Part shown: positions 1 to 5,239 of the stretch, piece by piece
Layout of the letters: the number at the start of each line of letters is the position of its first letter
Position numbering within the stretch: position 1 is the stretch's first letter
From: Alphaproteobacteria bacterium
GTDB taxonomy: Bacteria; Pseudomonadota; Alphaproteobacteria; Caulobacterales; Caulobacteraceae
DNA: 5,239 nucleotides
NCBI GenBank assembly: GCA_018895795.1
Contig: JAHINZ010000270.1
Location: 1-5,239, forward strand
Reading direction: 5' to 3'
The notes under the pieces: generated by a model
What the model saw: only the letters and a program-made list of their open reading frames with translations
The model's database searches: none
What the model was told of the DNA's origin: nothing
Made by a program: the position numbers and the translations under genes

Positions 1-119
1 ACGACTCTCTTCGCCGGCGCTTCGGTCGGCCTCATCATCCTCGCCTCGGCCTCGGCCGCTTCCGCCCAGTCGATCGACTACGGCGCGATGGAGCAGCTGT
101 TCAACGAACCCGTCACCAC
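1..119 (+). repeat. 119-bp perfect direct repeat, copy 1
   Basis: Identical base for base to 3169-3287, including all synonymous positions. It covers the signal peptide, the mature N-terminus and most of the TonB-box-like motif of receptor 1. The first mismatch is at 120 (C here, T at 3288). Identity may continue upstream of the window. Confidence 0.97.
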
Positions 120-2019
120 CTCGGCCACCGGCTCACCCCAGCGCGCCACCGAGGCGCCGGTCGACATGACCATCATCAGCGCCAGCGACATCAAGCGCTC
201 GGGCGCCGGCGACCTGCCGACGATCCTCAGCCGGGTGGCGGGCGTCGACGTGCTCAACTTCGCCGCGGGTCAGTCCGACGTCGGCATTCGCGGCTATAAT
301 CAGGCCCGCTCGCCACGCCTGCTGGTGCTGATCAACGGCCGCCAGGTCTATCTGGACCACTTCGGCTACACCGACTGGGCCTCGCTGCCGATCGAGCTGA
401 GCGAAATCCGCCAGATCGAAGTCGTTCGCGGTCCCAACAGCGCCATCTTCGGCTTCAACGCCGTCTCCGGCGTCGTCAACATCATCACCTTCAATCCCAA
501 GTTCGATAACACCAACGTCATCGAACTGCGGGCGGGCACCGGCGAGAGCACCAGCGTCTCGGCCGTCAAGACCGTTCGCCTCGGCGAGCGCCTGTCGGTC
601 CGGTTCTCGGGCGGCGTCGACCACGAGAACGAGTGGCAGAACACCACCACCGGCACGGGCCGGGTCTTGGGCTCGCAAATCCACAATCCGTCGACGGCGC
701 GCGCCAATATCGACGCCGTGGCTCAGCTGAACGACAAGACCACGCTTCGGGTCGAAGGCTCGATGTCGAACGGCGCGTCCAGCCAAGTGATCTCCACCTT
801 CGCCTACGCCGCCCACCGGGTCAAAACCAACGCGCTGAAGGCCACGCTGAACGCCGACACCAAGTACGGCCTGCTGCAGGCCCAGGCCTATCGCAACGAC
901 CTGGATGCTCTGACGCCCGGCCGTCGCTACCTGAACAACATCACCGTCTACAGCCTGGAAGACCTGTTCAAGATCGGCGCGGCCCACACGATCCGCCTCG
1001 GCGTCGAGTACCGTGACAACCAGCTCGATACCGCCTCCTACGCCGGGGCGAAGGTCAGCTACAAGGTCCTGGCCCCGTCGGCGATGTGGAACTGGGTTGT
1101 CAGCCCCAAGCTGGCGCTGACCGCCGCCGCGCGGGTCGACAAGCTGAGCCTGAAGCGCACGGGTCCGTTCCCGGTCGGCGCGCCGCAACATGACAATGGG
1201 CTCTGGAGCCGCGACATCACCGAGCCCAGCATCAATCTGGGCGCGGTCTACAAGGTCTCGGACAGCGGCTCGCTGCGCGCGACCTATGCCCGGGGCGTTC
1301 AGGCCCCGACCCTACTGGAACTGGGCGGCCTGCTGATCCCGCCGGCCACCGCGGCGCCGACCGGCTTCCTGATCACCGGCAACCCGTTGCTGGAACCGGC
1401 CATCGTTACGAACTATCAGCTGGGCTATAGCCAGGAACTGCCCGCCCTGAAGGCCCGGGCCAGCCTCAAGGTGTTCACCCAGGAGACCAAGAGCGTCAAA
1501 GGCCAGTTCTCGACCAGCGCCGTCGATTTCGCGGCGACTCCGTCGACCTGGATGACGGCGACCTACAAGAACGTCTCCGACTCCAAGATGAACGGCGTTG
1601 AACTGGCCGCCTCCGGCAAGCTTGACGGCGGTTTCCACTGGAACGCCGACACCACCTATACGGACGTCACCGACAAGCCCTTCACCACGCTCTCGTCGAT
1701 CATCCTGCGCAAGGTGGACTTCGAGGCGACCTCGCCCAAATACCGCAGCAACCTGGCCGCGGGCTGGTCGAACGACAAGTGGTCGGCGGACGGCTATGCG
1801 CATCTGGTCAGCAAGTTCTCGTCCTACAACGGCAACCTGCTGGAACCGGTCAAGGGCTACACCACGGTCGGCGGACGGGTGGCCTATACGATCTGTGAGG
1901 GCACGGATCTGGCGCTGAACGGCCAGAACCTGTTGACCGATCGGCAGTCGCAAGCCAAGGGCGCCAGCGGCCTGCAGGCCGAGCGCCGCGTGATGATCGG
2001 GATCAGCAAGAGCTGGTAA
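1..2019 (+). CDS. TonB-dependent outer-membrane receptor 1 (5' end cut by window edge)
   Basis: Predicted outer-membrane active transporter or sensor that takes up a ligand using TonB-ExbBD energy; the ligand cannot be told from sequence. The frame is open from base 1. Comparison with the second receptor (start at 3163) shows that only ATG-AAA is missing, so the full protein would be about 674 residues, a normal TBDR length. The ATG at 88 lies inside the mature protein and is not the start. Residue numbers here count the two missing codons: Sec signal peptide 1-24 (cut after ASA), TonB-box-like EPVTTSATG at 38-46, plug about 54-167 containing SPRLLVLINGRQVY, a GPNSAIFGFNAVSGVVNIIT stretch and a conserved IRGY, then a beta-barrel to the terminal aromatic residue of SKSW. 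There is no STN domain. A single Cys occurs in the barrel (YTICEG). Relative to receptor 2 it has small insertions in probable loops, for example around IPPATAAPTGF. A terminator follows. Family assignment is secure; substrate is unknown. Confidence 0.93.
   Translation, partial: TTLFAGASVGLIILASASAASAQSIDYGAMEQLFNEPVTTSATGSPQRATEAPVDMTIISASDIKRSGAGDLPTILSRVAGVDVLNFAAGQSDVGIRGYNQARSPRLLVLINGRQVYLDHFGYTDWASLPIELSEIRQIEVVRGPNSAIFGFNAVSGVVNIITFNPKFDNTNVIELRAGTGESTSVSAVKTVRLGERLSVRFSGGVDHENEWQNTTTGTGRVLGSQIHNPSTARANIDAVAQLNDKTTLRVEGSMSNGASSQVISTFAYAAHRVKTNALKATLNADTKYGLLQAQAYRNDLDALTPGRRYLNNITVYSLEDLFKIGAAHTIRLGVEYRDNQLDTASYAGAKVSYKVLAPSAMWNWVVSPKLALTAAARVDKLSLKRTGPFPVGAPQHDNGLWSRDITEPSINLGAVYKVSDSGSLRATYARGVQAPTLLELGGLLIPPATAAPTGFLITGNPLLEPAIVTNYQLGYSQELPALKARASLKVFTQETKSVKGQFSTSAVDFAATPSTWMTATYKNVSDSKMNGVELAASGKLDGGFHWNADTTYTDVTDKPFTTLSSIILRKVDFEATSPKYRSNLAAGWSNDKWSADGYAHLVSKFSSYNGNLLEPVKGYTTVGGRVAYTICEGTDLALNGQNLLTDRQSQAKGASGLQAERRVMIGISKSW
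448..506 (+). repeat. 59-bp perfect direct repeat at plug-barrel junction, copy 1
   Basis: Identical to 3616-3674. It encodes residues about 152-171 of receptor 1, the FGFNAVSGVVNIIT end of the plug and the linker to the first barrel strand. Flanking sequence differs at synonymous and non-synonymous sites. Confidence 0.95.
964..995 (+). repeat. 32-bp perfect direct repeat in barrel, copy 1
   Basis: Identical to 4132-4163. It encodes LFKIGAAHTIR, a barrel strand or turn of receptor 1, within otherwise diverged barrel sequence. Confidence 0.9.
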
Positions 2020-2047
2020 GCTCAGCCTTCCCGACCTGAAACAAGAG

Positions 2048-2076
2048 GGGTCCCGCCGAAAGGCGGGGCCCTTTTT
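2048..2076 (+). terminator. Intrinsic terminator of receptor 1
   Basis: A 10-bp GC-rich stem (left arm 2048-2057, right arm 2062-2071, one G-T wobble) closes a GAAA tetraloop and is followed directly by five T residues. Weaker A-U/G-U pairing of 2043-2047 with the T tract could lengthen the stem. It begins 28 bases after the TAA stop of receptor 1 and separates that gene from the YfiR-like/receptor 2 unit. Confidence 0.9.
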
Positions 2077-2197
2077 CGTTTGGGCCCAGCCTTCGAGCCC
2101 CCTCATCCAGCGCCGGGGCAAGCTTGGATGGACGCCGTCGTCGGTCCGCGTCGCAGACCTCGCCCCGTGACCTTGTCGACGGCGAGCCGGTGGGGCT

Positions 2198-2230
2198 CTC
2201 AGTACCCAAAATGGGTCGGATTTTGCTGAG
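2198..2230. repeat. Imperfect inverted repeat (stem-loop)
   Basis: CTCAG (2198-2202) pairs with CTGAG (2226-2230) and CAAAAT (2207-2212) pairs with ATTTTG (2220-2225). This gives 11 base pairs around a 7-base loop with a 4-base bulge on the left side. An overlapping alternative dyad, ACCCA-aaa-TGGGT, occupies 2204-2216. There is no T tract after it, so it is not an obvious terminator. It could be a transcript-processing hairpin, a REP-like unit or a protein site; function unknown. Confidence 0.45.
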
Positions 2231-2383
2231 TCTCCGCCCCTGCGGCAAAATGTCCGGCGTTCAATATAGCGTCGCGGGACGTTAAAGTTGGGCGGACTAC
2301 GGACGGATAAGCTGTGATGTAAGATCCCATAAATCCCGTATATGAGCGTCACAAACAAACACGTGCCGTCCGATCTCGGTCTT

Positions 2384-2392
2384 TTATCCACA
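2384..2392 (+). promoter_or_regulatory. Perfect DnaA-box consensus
   Basis: TTATCCACA is an exact match to the high-affinity DnaA 9-mer. It lies in the AT-rich part of the intergenic region, about 215 bases upstream of the YfiR-like start codon, and is directly followed by an AT-rich dyad. No second clear DnaA box was seen nearby, which argues against a replication origin. A DnaA-responsive promoter or titration site is possible, and so is chance. The match is certain; function is not. Confidence 0.4.
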
Positions 2393-2405
2393 GTATTTAA
2401 AATAC
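2393..2405. promoter_or_regulatory. AT-rich 13-bp dyad next to the DnaA box
   Basis: GTATTT (2393-2398) and AAATAC (2400-2405) are exact inverted repeats around a single central A. The dyad abuts the DnaA-box match without a gap. It has the size and symmetry of a dimeric regulator's operator, but AT-rich dyads arise easily in AT-rich DNA and no regulator is known. Confidence 0.25.
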
Positions 2406-2461
2406 AGTTGGCGACTTCAGGAAATAAATTAGGTCTAATATACATACATATATCGCGAAAA

Positions 2462-2477
2462 GTTCCAATTTTAGAAC
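2462..2477. promoter_or_regulatory. Imperfect 16-bp palindrome, possible operator
   Basis: GTTCCAA (2462-2468) and TTAGAAC (2471-2477) are inverted arms with one mismatch around a central TT. The site lies about 130 bases upstream of the YfiR-like gene, within plausible reach of an unidentified promoter. It is not the direct-repeat GTTC-N7-GTTC LexA site known from alphaproteobacteria. Function unknown. Confidence 0.25.
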
Positions 2478-2556
2478 ATAGTAGCTCATTTATATATAAT
2501 TAATACTTCACCTCGGACGCCGCCGGTTACTTTCTGTTTACTGCTCTAGGGCCATC

Positions 2557-2597
2557 TCCCCTGCATCAAGGCCCGGCAAGAAACCGCGGGCAGGGGA
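2557..2597 (+). promoter_or_regulatory. 5' UTR hairpin that could hide the ribosome binding site
   Basis: TCCCCTGC (2557-2564) is an exact reverse complement of GCAGGGGA (2590-2597), which contains the Shine-Dalgarno sequence of the YfiR-like gene. A second GC stem inside, GCCCG (2571-2575) with CGGGC (2587-2591), can stack on the outer 6 bp or compete with its two innermost pairs. If transcribed, the structure would bury the ribosome binding site and could limit translation or make it conditional. The complementarity is seen directly; the regulatory role is inferred. Confidence 0.4.
2592..2597 (+). promoter_or_regulatory. Ribosome binding site of the YfiR-like gene
   Basis: AGGGGA is a good purine-rich Shine-Dalgarno match, 8 bases before the ATG at 2606. 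It fixes that ATG as the start, which in turn gives a well-formed signal peptide. Confidence 0.7.
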
Positions 2598-2605
2598 AAA
2601 CAGCA

Positions 2606-3136
2606 ATGACGAAAAAGACCAAGCCCGGCGCCCTGGTGTTCTGCGCCCTGGCGCTGATCGCCGCGCCGCTCAGCGCCCACGCCGACGCCGCCAAGGACCT
2701 GCAGGTCGCCGGCCGCGCCCTCACCTTCCTCGAGAACGGCCCGACCGGAAAGGCCACGCTGGGCGTGGTGTTTGATCCGTCCAAGCCCGCCTCGGTCGCC
2801 GAGAAGAACGCCGTCATGGCCGCCATCGGCGGCGGGATGAGCGCCGGCGCCCTGACCCTGGTCGGCAAGCCGGTCGAAGCCGGCGACGCCGGCGGCGTCT
2901 CGGGCGTCGCCGCCCTCTACATCACCACCGGCGTCAATGCCGGCCCGGTCGGCGCCGCCGCCAAGGGCAAGAAGATCATCACCATCGGCTCGGACATGTC
3001 GTGCGTCACCAGCGGCGCCTGCGTGATGAGCGCCTCGGCCGACCCCAAGGTGGAGATCGTGGTCAACCGCGCCGCCGCCGCCGCGGTCGGCGCGGTCTTC
3101 AAGGCCGCCTTCCGCATGATGATCCGCGAAGTCTGA
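2606..3136 (+). CDS. Exported YfiR-like (DUF4154-type) periplasmic protein
   Basis: A 176-residue protein with a clear Sec signal peptide: a KKTK basic start, hydrophobic core about 8-22, and likely cleavage after SAHA at residue 26. The mature protein would be soluble and periplasmic. It resembles the YfiR/DUF4154 family in length and layout: an N-terminal helix (about 30-44), a TLGVVFDPS strand (51-59), a GKKIITIGSD strand (121-130) and a C-terminal KVEIVVN strand (148-154) followed by an Ala-rich helix ending in FRMMIREV. Cys133 and Cys139 lie where YfiR has a disulfide-forming pair, which is suggestive. In Pseudomonas, YfiR represses the diguanylate cyclase YfiN; no such enzyme is in this window. 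The signal-peptide Cys13 is not in a lipobox. The stop is 26 bases before receptor 2, so the two genes are probably co-transcribed. The family call was made by eye and needs a profile search. That this is a real exported protein is much surer. Confidence 0.8.
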   Translation: MTKKTKPGALVFCALALIAAPLSAHADAAKDLQVAGRALTFLENGPTGKATLGVVFDPSKPASVAEKNAVMAAIGGGMSAGALTLVGKPVEAGDAGGVSGVAALYITTGVNAGPVGAAAKGKKIITIGSDMSCVTSGACVMSASADPKVEIVVNRAAAAAVGAVFKAAFRMMIREV

Positions 3137-3162
3137 CCCCAGCGAACGAACGAGACACACCC

Positions 3163-5160
3163 ATGAAAACGACTCTCTTCGCCGGCGCTTCGGTCGGCCT
3201 CATCATCCTCGCCTCGGCCTCGGCCGCTTCCGCCCAGTCGATCGACTACGGCGCGATGGAGCAGCTGTTCAACGAACCCGTCACCACTTCGGCCACCGGT
3301 TCGCCGCAACGCGCCACCGAGGCGCCCGCCGACATGCAGATCATCTCGGCCGACGACATCCGTCGTTCGGGCGAAACCAACCTGCCGGGCATCCTGCAGC
3401 GGGTCGCCGGTATCGACGTGCTGAACTTCTCGGCCGGCCAGTCGGACGTCAATGTCCGCGGCTATGACCAGGTCAGTTCGCCGCGTCTGCTGGTGCTGGT
3501 CAATGGTCGTCAGGTCTATCTGGACCACTACGGCCTGACCGTCTGGTCGACCATTCCGGTGCAGCTGGACGAGATCCGGCAGATCGAAGTCGTCAAGGGC
3601 CCCAACAGCGCCCTGTTCGGCTTCAACGCCGTCTCCGGCGTCGTCAACATCATCACCTTCAATCCCAAGTTCGACACGCGCAACGTGGCGACGGTTCGCC
3701 TCGGCGATCACGGCCAGAAGAGCGCCTCGCTGGTCGCCACCCACAAGTTCGGCTCGGCGGTCTCCGCCCGTTTCTCGGTCGGCGCCGATGAGCGGGACGA
3801 ATGGGCGACGTCGGGCGTCCTGCCGACCGCCTCGACCCTGCATGATCCGCAACGCCTCGCCACCGCGCTGGATGTTGTCGCCCAACTGGCTCCCAAGACC
3901 GAACTACGGGTCGAGGGGTCCTGGTCGAACATCCAGGAAGACAGCGTGGCCGGCGGCTTCGGTTACAGCACGATGAAGATGATCACGGGCTCGGGCAAGG
4001 CGACCCTGACCTCCGACACCCAATGGGGCCAGATCCAGGCCCAGGCCTATCAGAACCAGCTGACCGCCAAGTACGGCCTGGCCGGCGGCATTCGCTGGGA
4101 GAACACCATCAACGTCGTCAGCCTGCAGGATCTGTTCAAGATCGGCGCGGCCCACACGATCCGTCTCGGCGGCGAATATCGCCACAATACCCTCAACACG
4201 GCCCCGATCGGCGGCGCGGACGTCAGCTATGATGTCTGGTCGGCTTCGGCGATGTGGAACTGGGCGATCACCGACAAGCTGACCACCACGACCGCTGTTC
4301 GCCTGGACAAGCTGCAGCTGGACCGCAGCGGCTTGTTCCCGGCCCGCATCCCGCTGGCCGACAACAACTTGTGGAACCGCGACGTCAGCGAGCCGAGCGT
4401 GAACTTCACGGCCGCCTGGCGCCCGACCGACTTCGACACCTTCCGCGCCTCCTATGCCCGCGGCGTTCAGGCCCCGAGCCTGATCGAACTGGGCGGCGTG
4501 CAGCTGGCCTCCGGTCCGGTCTTCCTGCTGGGCAACCCGAAGCTGGAGCCGACCATCGTCGTCAACTACGAGGCGGCCTATGACCGGCAGCTGAAGGGCG
4601 CCAAGCTGGGCGTGCGCCTGTTCATCCAGGACTGGAGCAACCTGAAGAGCTCGATCGGCACCACGGCGCTCGACATCTATCCGACCGCGACCACCGCTCC
4701 GGGCTTCACCTATCGCAACTCCAGCGACTCCAAGACCAAGGGCGTCGAACTGCTGGCGTCGGGCAAGGTCGCCGAGGGCCTGAACTGGCGCGCCGACTAC
4801 ACCTATACCGACGTCAAGGACTCGCTGTTTCCGGGCATGAACGCGACGGCCCGCTATGTGGCCTTCGAATCCACCACCCCGTCGTACCGCGGCAATGTCG
4901 GCGCCGACTGGACCAAGGGTCCGTGGGAAGCCGACGCCAATCTGCACTATGTCGGCGACTTCAAGTGGTACGACATCACCAACGGCGCCCTGCAGCCGGT
5001 CAAGGCCTACGCCTCGCTGTCGAGCCGCGTCGGCTACAAGCTGGACAACGGCGTGACCGTCGCCCTCAGCGGCCAGAACCTGCTCAAGGAACAGCAGAAG
5101 CAGACCCGCGGCCTGCAGGCCGAGCGTCAGATGCTGCTGTCCGTCAGCAAGGCCTGGTAG
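3163..5160 (+). CDS. TonB-dependent outer-membrane receptor 2
   Basis: A complete 665-residue TBDR, predicted to import or sense an unknown ligand across the outer membrane. Features in order: signal peptide 1-24 (cut after ASA), TonB-box-like EPVTTSATG at 38-46, plug about 54-167 with SPRLLVLVNGRQVY and the EVVKGPNSALFG and NIIT motifs, then a barrel ending in the aromatic SKAW. No STN domain, so it is not a FecA-type transducer. The ATG at 3163 is chosen because it gives a proper signal peptide; extension upstream to a GTG at 3001 would overlap the YfiR-like gene and add Arg-rich out-of-frame sequence. No strong Shine-Dalgarno is seen (only a weak CGAG at 3151-3154), so coupling to the upstream gene is plausible. 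It is a paralogue of receptor 1: the first 55 residues appear identical, the plug is very similar and the barrel roughly half identical by eye. The plug opening (SATGSPQRATEAP) resembles TBDRs often encoded beside YfiR-like proteins. Confidence 0.96.
   Translation: MKTTLFAGASVGLIILASASAASAQSIDYGAMEQLFNEPVTTSATGSPQRATEAPADMQIISADDIRRSGETNLPGILQRVAGIDVLNFSAGQSDVNVRGYDQVSSPRLLVLVNGRQVYLDHYGLTVWSTIPVQLDEIRQIEVVKGPNSALFGFNAVSGVVNIITFNPKFDTRNVATVRLGDHGQKSASLVATHKFGSAVSARFSVGADERDEWATSGVLPTASTLHDPQRLATALDVVAQLAPKTELRVEGSWSNIQEDSVAGGFGYSTMKMITGSGKATLTSDTQWGQIQAQAYQNQLTAKYGLAGGIRWENTINVVSLQDLFKIGAAHTIRLGGEYRHNTLNTAPIGGADVSYDVWSASAMWNWAITDKLTTTTAVRLDKLQLDRSGLFPARIPLADNNLWNRDVSEPSVNFTAAWRPTDFDTFRASYARGVQAPSLIELGGVQLASGPVFLLGNPKLEPTIVVNYEAAYDRQLKGAKLGVRLFIQDWSNLKSSIGTTALDIYPTATTAPGFTYRNSSDSKTKGVELLASGKVAEGLNWRADYTYTDVKDSLFPGMNATARYVAFESTTPSYRGNVGADWTKGPWEADANLHYVGDFKWYDITNGALQPVKAYASLSSRVGYKLDNGVTVALSGQNLLKEQQKQTRGLQAERQMLLSVSKAW
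3169..3287 (+). repeat. 119-bp perfect direct repeat, copy 2
   Basis: Second copy of the repeat at 1-119, offset by exactly 3168 bases, beginning at codon 3 of receptor 2. Copy 1 touches the window edge, so the true left boundary of the identity cannot be seen. Confidence 0.97.
3616..3674 (+). repeat. 59-bp perfect direct repeat at plug-barrel junction, copy 2
   Basis: Second copy of 448-506 in the same reading frame and at the same residue positions in receptor 2. The offset is again 3168 bases, so the genes align without net insertions up to here. Confidence 0.95.
4132..4163 (+). repeat. 32-bp perfect direct repeat in barrel, copy 2
   Basis: Second copy of 964-995 in receptor 2, in frame and still at the 3168-base offset. 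Confidence 0.9.
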
Positions 5161-5188
5161 GCCTTCCCGCCGAACGGATCTGAAGGAA

Positions 5189-5216
5189 GGGCTCCGCCGG
5201 AAGGCGGGGCCCTTTT
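5189..5216 (+). terminator. Intrinsic terminator of receptor 2
   Basis: A 10-bp stem (5189-5198 with 5203-5212, one G-T wobble) closes a GGAA tetraloop and is followed by four T residues. It starts 28 bases after the TAG stop, the same spacing as at receptor 1, and the right arm plus T tract is the same sequence. It ends the YfiR-like/receptor 2 unit. The last 23 bases of the window show nothing recognisable. Confidence 0.88.
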
Positions 5217-5239
5217 CTCATGGGATTTCAGTCCCAGCC

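Larger units (their letters stand above)
2077..2605. other. Non-coding intergenic region with GC-rich half and AT-rich half
   Basis: No convincing gene on either strand. The open frames crossing it on the minus strand run through the terminator and into the receptor gene, and their predicted products are low-complexity Arg/Gly/Pro-rich sequences. Bases 2077-2280 are GC-rich and contain imperfect hairpins (2104-2130 with CATCCA/TGGATG arms, and 2198-2230). About 2304-2508 is very AT-rich for this genome and holds a DnaA-box match and two short dyads. From about 2511 composition returns to GC-rich, leading into the 5' untranslated region of the YfiR-like gene. The promoter for the 2606-5160 unit must lie in or near this region, but I could not identify a -35/-10 pair with acceptable spacing. 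Confidence 0.75.

Noticed and set aside
133..1191. Long open frame on the minus strand (352 codons) inside receptor 1
   Set aside because: It is a shadow of GC-biased codons in a secure TBDR gene; its product is Arg/Gly/Asp/Val-rich with no recognisable domain. A similar shadow exists in the paralogue at 3904-4947.
2003..2248. Possible 81-residue minus-strand gene in the intergenic region
   Set aside because: Low-complexity Arg/Ser/Pro product, includes the terminator sequence on the opposite strand, and no convincing Shine-Dalgarno.
2408..2441. Possible promoter TTGGCG ... TAATAT
   Set aside because: The spacer between the two hexamers is 22 bases, too long for a housekeeping-type promoter.
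1312..2445. Minus-strand open frame of 377 codons crossing the receptor 1 end and intergenic region
   Set aside because: It runs through the terminator hairpin and opposite a real gene, mixes two unlike compositions and has no ribosome binding site or family features.
2489..2503. CtrA-like site TTTA-N7-TTAA
   Set aside because: One mismatch from TTAA-N7-TTAA, but it lies in a run of A/T where such matches are expected by chance, and no promoter is defined.
2304..2508. Replication origin
   Set aside because: Only one DnaA box was found, with no iterons and no origin-linked or partition genes in the window.
2606..2647. Lipoprotein signal for the YfiR-like protein (Cys13)
   Set aside because: The residues before Cys13 are LVF; Phe at -1 does not fit a lipobox, and a standard SAHA cleavage site follows at 24-26.
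3001..3162. N-terminal extension of receptor 2 from a GTG at 3001
   Set aside because: It would overlap the YfiR-like gene in another frame, give an Arg-rich leader and bury the signal peptide, which starts properly at 3163.

Overview
The window looks like chromosomal DNA from a high-GC alphaproteobacterium, most likely a Caulobacterales-type organism (Caulobacter, Phenylobacterium or Brevundimonas). That guess rests on strong G/C preference at third codon positions, Ala-rich Sec signal peptides, GNRA-looped GC terminators and the presence of two TonB-dependent receptors (TBDRs). It is not a species assignment.

Layout: (1) positions 1-2019 hold a TBDR gene on the + strand whose first two codons lie just outside the left edge. 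It ends at an intrinsic terminator (2048-2076). (2) Positions 2077-2605 are a non-coding gap of more than 500 bases. Its first half is GC-rich with imperfect hairpins. Its second half (about 2304-2508) is strikingly AT-rich and carries a perfect DnaA-box consensus and two short dyads. It ends in a hairpin that could pair with the ribosome binding site of the next gene. (3) Positions 2606-3136 encode a small exported protein that looks like the YfiR/DUF4154 family. (4) A second complete TBDR (3163-5160) follows after only 26 bases, so it is probably co-transcribed with the YfiR-like gene. It ends at a second terminator (5189-5216).

The two receptors are paralogues. Their first 119 shared bases are identical (window edge to 119, and 3169-3287), two more blocks of 59 and 32 bp are identical, and the rest has diverged, most strongly in the outer-membrane barrel. 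Their terminators are nearly the same sequence and sit at the same distance from the stop codon. This points to duplication of a receptor-plus-terminator unit, with recent homogenisation of the 5' end or selection on it.

Functional picture: both receptors are predicted outer-membrane, TonB-energised importers or sensors with an unknown ligand. They lack the N-terminal STN signalling domain of FecA-type transducers. The YfiR-like periplasmic protein encoded with receptor 2 could link receptor occupancy to an inner-membrane signalling enzyme (a diguanylate cyclase or histidine kinase), but no such enzyme is in the window. This receptor-periplasmic relay idea is inference. No RNA genes, insertion sequences or CRISPR arrays were seen.
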